Shown: piece by piece, positions 57,031 through 64,000 of the stretch
How the letters are laid out: each line of letters starts with the position of its first letter
Position numbering within the stretch: the stretch's first letter is position 1
Notes under the pieces: model-generated
Databases searched by the model: none
The model's input: the letters and a program-made list of their open reading frames with translations, nothing else
Told to the model about the DNA's origin: nothing
Program-made: the position numbers and the translations under genes
NCBI RefSeq assembly: GCF_014898095.1
Contig: NZ_CP062946.1
Span: forward strand, 930,001-994,000
DNA length: 64,000 nucleotides
Source of the DNA: Thalassotalea sp. LPB0316
Lineage (GTDB): Bacteria > Pseudomonadota > Gammaproteobacteria > Enterobacterales > Alteromonadaceae
Direction of reading: 5' to 3'

Positions 57031-57428
57031 CGCAATAGACAACATTAATTTTTCACTTGTGTTTATCATACCAAGTTCATTAAATAGTTGGTCATTCAGC
57101 GAGAATTAAATGGCTTATAGGCAAGGCTTTGATTGCCGGTAATGGTTATTCCCTTAGCAAAATCAGTAACGAAGCATATAAGCCATTTAAACTCGCCCTT
57201 GGGAGCTCGTCAGAAAAGTGATAACTTTACAAATTGCCTTGATATGGAATAACCATACCTGCACCAATTTGCTTTGTTCTAACTTCCCTGACGTAGCTCT
57301 GAATGATTAACTATTTAACGAAATTGGTATTAGCTGTTCCTGAAGAAGATACGTCCTGTATGACATCAGTGCTCGGCGTCCTGCCTCGCCCAGCAATAAA
57401 CATGGAAGTGAAAAATTAATCTATTGCG
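57031..57428. repeat. Outer inverted-repeat pair around the palindromic element
   Basis: CGCAATAG (57031-57038) is inverted as CTATTGCG (57421-57428). TTAATTTTTCACTT (57045-57058) is inverted as AAGTGAAAAATTAA (57406-57419). The pair encloses the 57069-57329 core plus about 66 bp of unpaired sequence on the right. This could be an older palindrome into which the core inserted. Confidence 0.6.
57069..57329. mobile_element. MITE-like element with 31-bp terminal inverted repeats
   Basis: The left end TACCAAGTTCATTAAATAG... (57069-57099) is the inverse of the right end ...CTATTTAACGAAATTGGTA (57299-57329), with a few mismatches over 31 bp. Inside are perfect inverted repeats: 14 bp (57106-57119 with 57177-57190) and 11 bp (57142-57152 with 57246-57256). 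It has no coding capacity. Shorter relatives are at 37437-37488 and 45521-45539. Non-autonomous mobility is inferred; no target-site duplication was established. Confidence 0.6.
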
Positions 57429-57525
57429 AATGGGAGTGGTGTGTAATTCGAGGCTCACTGTTTTATCCACTGATAAATATGAAAGCTCTATCATGGTTAG
57501 TACCTAACGCTGCTTTGGTTTAAAA

Positions 57526-57561
57526 GCAAAAAAGGGTCAGTGTGTTAAGCGCTGACCCTTT
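57526..57561 (-). terminator. Rho-independent terminator of metJ
   Basis: AAAGGGTCAG (57531-57540) and CTGACCCTTT (57552-57561) form a perfect 10-bp stem with an 11-nt loop. On the minus strand it runs into a T tract. It lies 28 bp past the metJ stop. Confidence 0.92.
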
Positions 57562-57589
57562 CTAACATCATTAGAAATAATCGAGAGTA

Positions 57590-57919
57590 TTACTCTTCGT
57601 CGTCTTCAAAAATTGAAAAATCGGTGATGCCGTTTTCAACGAGTACTTTTCTTACGCTCGCCGGAATTTTTTCTGGATTGTCTTTAGCTAGGTCGGCGTC
57701 ATCTGGTAATGGTTGGCCAGTGAATGCATGCAAAAATGCTTCGCAAAGCAATTCACTATTCGTTGCGTGACGGAGGTTATTGACTTGGCGGCGAGTACGC
57801 TCATCCGTTAATACTTTTAGTACACGTAAAGGAATGGACACTGTTATTTTTTTAACTTGTTCGCTTTTTTTACCATGTTCGGCATATGGGTTTATATATT
57901 CACCATTCCACTGCGCCAT
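57590..57919 (-). CDS. metJ: Methionine repressor MetJ
   Basis: This 109-residue ribbon-helix-helix repressor uses S-adenosylmethionine as co-repressor. The stretch from [18 protein letters not shown] through [20 protein letters not shown] to [20 protein letters not shown] is nearly the same as Escherichia MetJ; the C-terminal 25 residues diverge. It is divergent from metB, and the shared gap contains met-box-like 8-mers, so it probably controls itself and metBL. Confidence 0.97.
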   Translation of the reverse strand: MAQWNGEYINPYAEHGKKSEQVKKITVSIPLRVLKVLTDERTRRQVNNLRHATNSELLCEAFLHAFTGQPLPDDADLAKDNPEKIPASVRKVLVENGITDFSIFEDDEE

Positions 57920-57992
57920 GAAAATACCTCTAAAAGTTTTTAAACCATAGGAATTGTACTGGTTGTATGAAAACAGTCAACTATGAATGTGT

Positions 57993-58065
57993 AGAAGTTT
58001 AGACGGCTAAAAACAGCTTGACCACTATAGCGAATACGTTTAGAGTTATAGACGTCTAAACGCCT
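57993..58065. promoter_or_regulatory. Met boxes (MetJ operators) between metJ and metB
   Basis: Adjacent 8-mers resembling the consensus AGACGTCT occur in two groups: agaagttt-agacggct at 57993-58008 and agagttat-AGACGTCT-aaacgcct at 58042-58065. The central one (58050-58057) is a perfect met box. MetJ dimers bind tandem boxes cooperatively. The right group ends 21 bp before the metB start. Confidence 0.8.
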
Positions 58066-58086
58066 ATAAAATTTTGGATAGTGATC

Positions 58087-59247
58087 ATGAGTAAACAACA
58101 CATAGAAACACAAGCTGCCCGCGGTGGTATTAATATCGATCAACACCATGGTGCTGTTGTTGCTCCGCTACATTTATCGAGTACCTATTCATTAAAAGGG
58201 TTTAATGAAAAACGTGATTACGATTATTCCCGCACCGGCAATCCAACGCGTGCTACGTTCGGACAAACGGTTGCTGAGCTTGAAGAGGGCACGACAGGGA
58301 TCGTAACTAGTACAGGAATGTCTGCGGTCCACTTGTTGCTGCAATTAGTGAGTGTTGGCGACAAAGTTGTCATCCCACATGATTGTTACGGTGGTAGCTA
58401 TCGCCTGTTTACTTTTTTAGCAAAAAAAGGCAATTTTGAATTAATCGTTGTTGATCAGCGTGATGAGCAGGCTTTAGCTCAGGCGTTAGCGACTAAACCC
58501 AAACTTGTACTTATTGAAACGCCAAGCAACCCTTTATTGCGTATTGTTGACATTCAAGCCATTTCAGCCAAAGCTAAGGCGGTTGGAGCACTTGTCGCCG
58601 TCGACAATACCTTTTTATCGCCAGTGATTCAAAAGCCGCTATTACTCGGCGCTGATATTGTTTTCCACTCAACAACTAAATACTTAAATGGCCACAGTGA
58701 TATTGTCGGTGGTGTTTTAGTGACTAAAGATCAAACGTTAGGCGAAGAGCTAGCGTGGTGGGCCAATTGTATTGGCATTACCGGCTCAGCCTTTGATAGC
58801 TATTTGGCATTGCGCGGTTTAAAAACCTTGCCGTTGCGCATGGCAAGGCATCAAGAAAATGCCATTAATGTCGCGGAATTTCTCGCTAGCCATCCAGCGA
58901 TAGAACAAGTTTATTTTCCAGGTCTTACCAATCACCCACAACATGAGTTGGCTCAGCAACAGCAAAATGGCTTTGGTGCGATGTTGAGTTTCGAGCTTAA
59001 AGGTGGCGTAGCCGCGGTCAAAGCATTATTTGCTAATCTGTCTTTGTTCACACTTGCTCAATCGTTAGGCGGTGTGGAGAGTTTGATTAGCCATCCATCG
59101 ACGATGACGCATGCCGGTATGGATCTCGACGCGCAAATAGCTGCAGGAATCAGCCAATCTTTAGTAAGAATATCCGTCGGCATTGAGCATATTGATGATA
59201 TTATTGCTGACTTATCACAAGCGCTAGAATACAGCCAACAAGCCTAA
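58087..59247 (+). CDS. metB: Cystathionine gamma-synthase
   Basis: This 386-residue PLP enzyme condenses an O-acylated homoserine with cysteine in methionine synthesis. Visible motifs are YDYSRTGNPTRATFG, TSTGMSAVHLLLQLV, IETPSNPLLRIVDI and the PLP-lysine segment FHSTTKYLNGHSDIVGG. GGVESLISHPSTMTH lies near the end. The ATG at 58087 is chosen with GGA 8 nt upstream; a GTG two codons earlier is possible. It is followed by metL after 34 bp. A homocysteine-forming sulfhydrylase activity cannot be excluded by sequence alone. Confidence 0.93.
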   Translation: MSKQHIETQAARGGINIDQHHGAVVAPLHLSSTYSLKGFNEKRDYDYSRTGNPTRATFGQTVAELEEGTTGIVTSTGMSAVHLLLQLVSVGDKVVIPHDCYGGSYRLFTFLAKKGNFELIVVDQRDEQALAQALATKPKLVLIETPSNPLLRIVDIQAISAKAKAVGALVAVDNTFLSPVIQKPLLLGADIVFHSTTKYLNGHSDIVGGVLVTKDQTLGEELAWWANCIGITGSAFDSYLALRGLKTLPLRMARHQENAINVAEFLASHPAIEQVYFPGLTNHPQHELAQQQQNGFGAMLSFELKGGVAAVKALFANLSLFTLAQSLGGVESLISHPSTMTHAGMDLDAQIAAGISQSLVRISVGIEHIDDIIADLSQALEYSQQA

Positions 59248-59281
59248 CTACAGCCTTTATCGAAATGAGTTGATGTAACTG

Positions 59282-61720
59282 ATGACTATAGAAAACCTTA
59301 TCAAGCACCCTGATTCTGCGACTGGCAAACTCGCGATCAATATTCACAAATTCGGTGGTAGTAGTTTAGCCAGTAGTGAGTGTATTGAGCGCGTCATCGA
59401 TATTATTTGTCGTCATTGTCAAATCAACGACATTGTTGTGGTCTCGGCTAATGGTGGTGTAACTGATCAGTTATTTAATTTGTGCCAATTGGCAAAAGAT
59501 AACGAGAACTATCAAGATGCGCTAGAGAATCTACATTTTCAATTAAAAGGCTTGATTGCACAGCTACTTAATGAACAAAACAGTACGTATTTAACCAAGC
59601 AATTAGCTGATGATTTCGCCTTGCTTGATTCATGGCTTGCTAAGGCGTTAGAAAAGCATCGCAATGATATTTTAGCATTTGGTGAAATTTGGTCGGCGCG
59701 TTTACTGTCAGCCGTTTTGAATGAGCGAATTTGCCCAAGCCATGCTGTTGATGCTCGTGATTTTATCGAAGTAGTATCTGAGCAAAATACCCAAGTCAAC
59801 TATGATGTAAGCCGAGCTAAATTTAACCAAATAAAACAAGATCATCAACTTACCATCGCGACCGGGTACATTGCTCGGGATGTTGATGGTCGCTCGTGTA
59901 CATTAGGACGCAATGGCTCTGATTATTCCGCAACTATTATGGCTGCCTTAACTGGCGCTGCCAATGTCACTTTATGGACTGATGTCGATGGTATTTATAG
60001 TGCCGATCCGAGAATAGTGCCAGCGGCGCGTAAACTGCATCGCTTGCCCAATGGTGTTGCTCGAGAATTAGGTCGATTGGGTAATCCCGTTTTACATGTC
60101 AATACGCTAAAACCATTGGAAGAGCATGCTACGCATTTGCATGTGGCCAGTTCATTTGATAGTGAAACGAGCGGCACTGAAATTGGTAAATTTGGCTTTT
60201 TAGCCAAGCAAGAGTTATCGGTAACCTATTCAAATGATGTGTTAATCGTTTCAAGTGAATTGCTATCTTCGCTGTCACATGCTGATGCTATCAAGCGTTT
60301 TGATCCTATTTGTTTTGATGAAAGCAAGGCCTTAATGGTCATCAAACAAGAACAACAAAAAACAGTGAGCCAATGGTGTGCTAGTAAAGTCGGCGAAGTG
60401 ACTTTCAAACCAGCAGCTATTATTGCTGTGGTTGGCCATAAAGTGGCATCTCGTGGCGATGTTAAAGCGCGCTTCAAAAGAGCATTAGAGAATACTAAAA
60501 CACTCGATATACTTTCATCTACTTCTGAGCACAGTATTATTTGTGTACTACCGGATTTTTGTAGTCCAGAGCTGACCAACTTAGTGCACCACGAAATGAC
60601 CAAAGATGCTAAACACATTGGTGTTATCGTCGCGGGACTTGGCAATATTGGTAAGCGCTTTTTAGAGATTTTACCAGGACAAATTAAGCGCCAATCGGTG
60701 CTCGAAAACATTCATTTAGTTGGTTTGTTGAGCTCAAAGAAAGCCTTGATTAACACCGATGGTATTAGTCCGAAACAGGCGCTTATCCAGTTTGATAAAC
60801 AAGCTAAAGATTACGATGAAGCATTATTGCTATCTTGGCTTAAGCATCATCCCTATGATGAACTTATCGTGGTTGATATTACACCGAGTGAAACCTTTAG
60901 CTTGCTCTATCGTGAATTTTTTAAAGAAGGTATTCACGTGATTGGCGCAAATAAATGGGCGGCGTCAAGCTCTACTGAATATTACAATGGTTTAACGGCA
61001 TTAGCCGAGCAAAATGGTAGTATTTGGCTCGGTAATACGACCGTTGGAGCCGGTTTGCCGATAAACTTTGCGATCAACGATTTACGCCGGAGTGGCGATG
61101 AAATTCATGCAATTTCAGGCATATTCTCAGGTACGTTGTCATGGTTATTCGAGCAATATGATGGGAGCCAACCGTTTTCTAATTTGCTTAAAAGCGCGTT
61201 AGAGCGCGGGTTGACTGAGCCTGATCCACGCGAAGATTTATCCGGCAGAGACGTTCAGCGTAAACTGCTCATTTTGGCGCGCTTAGCAGGCTTTACCCTG
61301 TCGCTTGAGGAAATCGCTTGCCAATCTTTAGTACCTGATGAATTAGCGCAGTTGACCACTCAGGAGTTTTTAGCTCAAGCCGATGCCCTTGATGCTTCGT
61401 TTGCTGAACAGTTGAGTAAGGCTAAAGCACAGGGGAAATGTTTGCGCTATGTAGCTGAGTTTTCAGCCAAAGATAATCAGATAACAGCACAGGTTGGTTT
61501 AGTATTTATCGATTGTGACGATGCTTTTGCTAACTTAAATCCATGTGACAATATCTTTAAAGTTGAAAGCCAGTGGTATCAATCGAATCCACTTATTATT
61601 CAAGGCCCAGGCGCGGGCCGAGATGTCACTGCCGGTGGCATACACTCGGATTTGGTGGCAATTTGTGAACAACTTTCAACTAAACAGCATCAGGTTAAAA
61701 TTAAAGGGATTAATGAATAA
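59282..61720 (+). CDS. metL: Bifunctional aspartokinase/homoserine dehydrogenase II
   Basis: This 812-residue fusion catalyses the first and third steps from aspartate to homoserine. The kinase half (about 15-290) has HKFGGSSLASSE and TLGRNGSDYSATIMAAL...WTDVDGIYSADPR. A regulatory linker follows. The dehydrogenase half (about 460-805) has VIVAGLGNIGKRFLEIL, HVIGANKWAASS, SGIFSGTLSWLF and EPDPREDLSGRDVQRKLLILAR. Assignment to MetL rather than ThrA rests on the metJ-metB-metL context. It is in one operon with metB under MetJ control. Confidence 0.95.
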   Translation: MTIENLIKHPDSATGKLAINIHKFGGSSLASSECIERVIDIICRHCQINDIVVVSANGGVTDQLFNLCQLAKDNENYQDALENLHFQLKGLIAQLLNEQNSTYLTKQLADDFALLDSWLAKALEKHRNDILAFGEIWSARLLSAVLNERICPSHAVDARDFIEVVSEQNTQVNYDVSRAKFNQIKQDHQLTIATGYIARDVDGRSCTLGRNGSDYSATIMAALTGAANVTLWTDVDGIYSADPRIVPAARKLHRLPNGVARELGRLGNPVLHVNTLKPLEEHATHLHVASSFDSETSGTEIGKFGFLAKQELSVTYSNDVLIVSSELLSSLSHADAIKRFDPICFDESKALMVIKQEQQKTVSQWCASKVGEVTFKPAAIIAVVGHKVASRGDVKARFKRALENTKTLDILSSTSEHSIICVLPDFCSPELTNLVHHEMTKDAKHIGVIVAGLGNIGKRFLEILPGQIKRQSVLENIHLVGLLSSKKALINTDGISPKQALIQFDKQAKDYDEALLLSWLKHHPYDELIVVDITPSETFSLLYREFFKEGIHVIGANKWAASSSTEYYNGLTALAEQNGSIWLGNTTVGAGLPINFAINDLRRSGDEIHAISGIFSGTLSWLFEQYDGSQPFSNLLKSALERGLTEPDPREDLSGRDVQRKLLILARLAGFTLSLEEIACQSLVPDELAQLTTQEFLAQADALDASFAEQLSKAKAQGKCLRYVAEFSAKDNQITAQVGLVFIDCDDAFANLNPCDNIFKVESQWYQSNPLIIQGPGAGRDVTAGGIHSDLVAICEQLSTKQHQVKIKGINE

Positions 61721-61852
61721 TCCCCATGTCTTTGGCATTACTTATCTAAGTGTAACAAGGTGCAATAATTCACTCGATTTTCTTGTACTTAAGGCATTTA
61801 TTAACTAGCATTTCGTATGAATTACACTATTTGCGCTAGTTGAAGTTATTTA

Positions 61853-63331
61853 ATGGTAAAGCAGGCTCTCCAAGATTTAATTATCACAACCCAGATCAAG
61901 CGGCTACTAAACAAAATTTATGGTTTAGGGCCTGCTGATGATTCTATTTTGAAGCGTGCGATTGAGTTTTATGAAAACCAACCGGCGAGAGAAAGTCGCA
62001 TACTAGCGCTAGAAGAAGAGATCAGCGAGCAAAAACTTAAGCTGCAGGCTGCGGTGACCAGCAAAGTCAAGATGAGGCAAAATGCGCTCGAGCATGCCCA
62101 GCTTCAGTTAGAAGAATTTAAACAAGAGTGTGATGCTGAGCGATTTGACCGCCATCGCCACTTCCTCGAGATCGCCAGAGAAGTGATTAGTTTAACTGAA
62201 GGTGAGAGTTTTGAAGAAACTGTCCGAAAATCTTCGCTACTACTTGGTACGATTCAGCTGCTAAGCCCTAACGAGGGCAGTAAAATAGCTGAAAAAAACG
62301 AAAAGCATAAACCGTTATACAAAGCCGTACTGAGCTTGCGCTTACTCGATGAGTTGTTGGCTGAAGAAGATCTTAATGATGAGTTTATTAGTCGCTATCT
62401 AGGGGATATCCCTGCTGATCGCTATCACGAATTTCAAAGTGTTAATCCAGAAGCATATCAATACTTTTGTGAGCAGGTAAAAATTAGTGTTGTTACTGCA
62501 GCAATAGTGCAAGACATTGGTAATTTTCACCCTGAAGCTCGCGCTATTTTATGCGGTGATAGCGGTAAAGAAAGTCCGTATCGAATGCTCGAAATTGAGC
62601 AACGCAAAGAGCTGTTGCAGGTTTCATTTAGAGAAATGATGAAATATGTCAATGAAGGATTGGGTACTTTAAACTATATAGGGAATTCAAAAGAAGATCG
62701 CGATCGCTTTATCAAAGATGAGAAAGCCAAACAGGTGTTTATTAAAAAGTTGCTCAAGCGCGCGGTTAATCCTCAACAAAGCATTGGTAACTTACTTAAA
62801 GTACCGCAGATATATGCATCTATCGTACTGTCGACGAAAGATAACTATAACTACAAGGTGTTGCCCAAGGTGTTTAGTGTGTTAAATACCAATGCTGAGC
62901 GCGGTGCTTGCCATCAAAGAGTTGTCGATAGCTTTTATAAAGTTGTTGGTATGTTTCCGCAAGGATACGGCGTGACCTATATTCCAAAAGCGTCTGATGG
63001 TAATTATATGGACAGTTATGAATATGCCATCGTGTGTTCTTTATATCCGAATAATCCAGAAGAACCGATTTGTCGGCCAGCAACTCGAGGACTCACTTTT
63101 ATTAGTCATGGCCAAGATACAACAATAGAAAAAGCCAGCAACCTCCACTTTACTCAAACGGCAAAACGATTAGCGAGGGTGAGTAAAAAGCGATTACTTG
63201 AGATCCTTGAAGTTATTGCGTCAAATTATGAAGAGCGAAAAGAGCTCGACGTATTGCCACGTTGTTGGTACCCCAATGATTATTTCTCAATTAAAAATCA
63301 TCAAAAGCTTTGGAATCGGTCAGTTTATTAA
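61853..63331 (+). CDS. Unrecognised coiled-coil cytosolic protein, possibly a degenerate HD-domain protein
   Basis: I do not recognise this 492-residue protein. It has no signal peptide or membrane helix. Residues about 45-100 form a charged coiled coil (RILALEEEISEQKLKLQAA...). The middle segment VVTAAIVQDIGNFHPEARAIL (near 215-235) recalls the helix of HD-GYP/HD phosphohydrolases that carries the HD pair (LLHDIGK...), but His is replaced by Gln. A late strand region (VCSLYPNNPEEPICRPATRGL) resembles the end of HD-GYP domains. It stands between metL and argC with 132 bp before it. A loss-of-catalysis signalling protein is a tentative idea only. Confidence 0.6.
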   Translation: MVKQALQDLIITTQIKRLLNKIYGLGPADDSILKRAIEFYENQPARESRILALEEEISEQKLKLQAAVTSKVKMRQNALEHAQLQLEEFKQECDAERFDRHRHFLEIAREVISLTEGESFEETVRKSSLLLGTIQLLSPNEGSKIAEKNEKHKPLYKAVLSLRLLDELLAEEDLNDEFISRYLGDIPADRYHEFQSVNPEAYQYFCEQVKISVVTAAIVQDIGNFHPEARAILCGDSGKESPYRMLEIEQRKELLQVSFREMMKYVNEGLGTLNYIGNSKEDRDRFIKDEKAKQVFIKKLLKRAVNPQQSIGNLLKVPQIYASIVLSTKDNYNYKVLPKVFSVLNTNAERGACHQRVVDSFYKVVGMFPQGYGVTYIPKASDGNYMDSYEYAIVCSLYPNNPEEPICRPATRGLTFISHGQDTTIEKASNLHFTQTAKRLARVSKKRLLEILEVIASNYEERKELDVLPRCWYPNDYFSIKNHQKLWNRSVY

Positions 63332-63516
63332 TTGGGCTGAATTCGATGTTATCTTCAAAGCGTTATTTTAAGTTTTTATTCAAAAAATTTTCTCATCTTA
63401 CTAACTCGTCATTATAACGAGCCATCAATCCCCCCTGTTCATCTGCAGAAACCGCCATGAAAAGCGTTGTCAGCTAATCGTTGATTAACGATGAGTAAAA
63501 TTACATGTAAATAATT

Positions 63517-63547
63517 ATGCTAAATTATTGCATTTATATTTTTATGC
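63517..63547. promoter_or_regulatory. ARG-box-like ArgR operators upstream of argC
   Basis: ATGCTAAATTATTGCAT (63517-63533) overlaps an 18-bp dyad from GCAT at 63530 to ATGC at 63547. Both are A+T-rich imperfect palindromes about the size of ARG boxes (consensus near TGAATAATTATTCA). Arginine biosynthesis genes of gammaproteobacteria are typically repressed by ArgR at tandem boxes. The match is approximate. Confidence 0.45.
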
Positions 63548-63645
63548 TGTTATCTTCTCTCCTAATTGTTACATAGCCCAATATTAGGTATTTAAAATGC
63601 ATTCACCTGTTTTACGACGAAGATAGTTAATTTCCCCGTCTTTTT

Positions 63646-63664
63646 GAAGTTTTAGGAAAACTTC
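63646..63664. promoter_or_regulatory. Inverted repeat 43 bp before argC
   Basis: GAAGTTTT (63646-63653) and AAAACTTC (63657-63664) form a perfect 8-bp repeat with a 3-nt centre. It resembles the GAAAGTTT/AAACTTTC repeat before the malic enzyme gene (55543-55563). Operator or leader hairpin are both possible. Confidence 0.45.
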
Positions 63665-63707
63665 AGTTGTTATTAATAGTGAATAAAATTGCATTTTAGA
63701 GGTTGCC

Positions 63708-64000
63708 GTGAAGAAAGTTGCAATTATTGGTGCCAGTGGTTATGTCGGTGCTGAGTTGGCAGGATTGTTAGCTCAACACTCACAAGTTTCGATAGAACAC
63801 CTAGTGATATCGGAAAACAGTACTTCCTATGGAAAACATTTTGCGGACTTACATGCTCGCTGGCAGGGGGTTATAGATGTACCTCTGTTTACTTTTTCCG
63901 CACAATGGTTTGAGCAATATGGAAGTCAATTAGACGCGGTGTTTTTTGCCACACCCCATGAATTTAGTGCCCAATGGGCGGCTAAATTCGTCGAAGCAGG
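63708..64000 (+). CDS. argC: N-acetyl-gamma-glutamyl-phosphate reductase, 3'-truncated by window edge
   Basis: The first 97 or so codons are present. It starts at GTG 63708 with AGAGG 5 nt upstream, giving M(V)KKVAIIGASGYVGAELAGLL, the NADP-binding glycine motif of ArgC. LDAVFFATPHEFSAQW matches the conserved second segment of the family. The enzyme makes N-acetylglutamate semialdehyde in arginine synthesis. The catalytic cysteine lies beyond the window. It is probably the first gene of an arg operon. Confidence 0.93.
   Translation, partial: MKKVAIIGASGYVGAELAGLLAQHSQVSIEHLVISENSTSYGKHFADLHARWQGVIDVPLFTFSAQWFEQYGSQLDAVFFATPHEFSAQWAAKFVEA

Larger units (their letters stand above)
56846..57589. 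other. Palindrome-rich 744-bp intergenic region
   Basis: No reading frame with coding character was found. The region holds a 6-bp hairpin (56961-56976), an 11-bp hairpin (56982-57012), a nested palindromic element (57031-57428 with a core at 57069-57329) and the metJ terminator (57526-57561). It may be a mobile-repeat insertion site or encode a structured RNA. Confidence 0.6.
63332..63707. other. argC promoter region
   Basis: These 376 bp contain no gene. They hold a small hairpin ATCGTT/AACGAT (63477-63482 with 63487-63492) and two overlapping ARG-box-like dyads (63517-63547). A perfect GAAGTTTT/AAAACTTC inverted repeat (63646-63664) lies 43 bp before argC. The layout suits arginine-controlled expression of the arg operon. 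Confidence 0.5.

Noticed and set aside
56961..57436. CRISPR array or integron attC site in the palindrome-rich gap
   Set aside because: There are no regularly spaced direct repeats, and no attC core (GTTRRRY) or integrase gene was seen.
57940..58149. 69-codon minus-strand frame across the metJ/metB gap
   Set aside because: It covers the met boxes and the start of metB; composition is not protein-like.

Overview
The window is chromosomal DNA of a low-to-moderate G+C marine gammaproteobacterium of the Alteromonadales, most likely Colwelliaceae (Thalassotalea/Colwellia-like). This rests on protein similarity by eye to Escherichia/Shewanella-type orthologues, on canonical gammaproteobacterial operons (envC-gpmM-yibN-grxC-secB-gpsA, queG/nnr-tsaE-amiB-mutL-miaA-hfq-hflX-hflK-hflC-yjeT-purA, metJ/metB-metL), and on an exosortase/PEP-CTERM exopolysaccharide locus. 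No rRNA, tRNA, CRISPR array, prophage or complete insertion sequence was seen.

Region 1 (1-22.4 kb) is an accessory surface-polysaccharide locus. Two plus-strand genes (5'-truncated sugar epimerase, O-antigen-ligase/polymerase-like membrane protein) converge on a long minus-strand array: patatin-like lipase, exosortase-associated N-acyltransferase, ThiF-like E1 enzyme, PrsT TPR lipoprotein, exosortase, one PEP-CTERM substrate, parallel beta-helix protein, glycosyltransferase, serine-acetyltransferase-like protein, GT2 glycosyltransferase, an unfamiliar 389-residue protein, polysaccharide deacetylase, ATP-grasp ligase, asparagine-synthetase-like protein without the glutaminase cysteine, another glycosyltransferase and a Wzx-type flippase. 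The likely overall job is making, modifying and exporting an exopolysaccharide and sorting a PEP-CTERM protein to the surface. A near-consensus sigma-54 promoter precedes the PEP-CTERM gene, and a perfect inverted repeat covers the prsT ribosome binding site.

Region 2 (22.5-43.5 kb) is mostly core: a secreted trypsin-like protease, yibQ, envC, gpmM, yibN, grxC, secB, gpsA, trmL, fieF, a secreted alpha/beta hydrolase, a BlaI/M56-peptidase pair with an operator-like dyad, a GDPD phosphodiesterase, psd, rsgA, orn, a DUF4442 hotdog protein, and a very degenerate hybrid-kinase-like protein of about 1185 residues.

Region 3 (42.3-56.8 kb) is the queG/nnr-to-purA cell-envelope, RNA and protease-regulator cluster, followed by a short malic enzyme. 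Region 4 (56.8-64 kb) has an unusual palindrome-rich intergenic region, the metJ/metBL methionine regulon with met boxes, an unrecognised 492-residue coiled-coil protein, and the 5' end of argC at the window edge.

Dispersed palindromic repeats (a TACCAATT-ended family and a GTCATTCC...GGAATC family) lie in several intergenic gaps. The best candidates for new biology are the nucleophile-less asparagine-synthetase/ATP-grasp/deacetylase set, the 389-residue protein, the acyltransferase/E1/patatin trio, and the regulatory elements of the exosortase locus.
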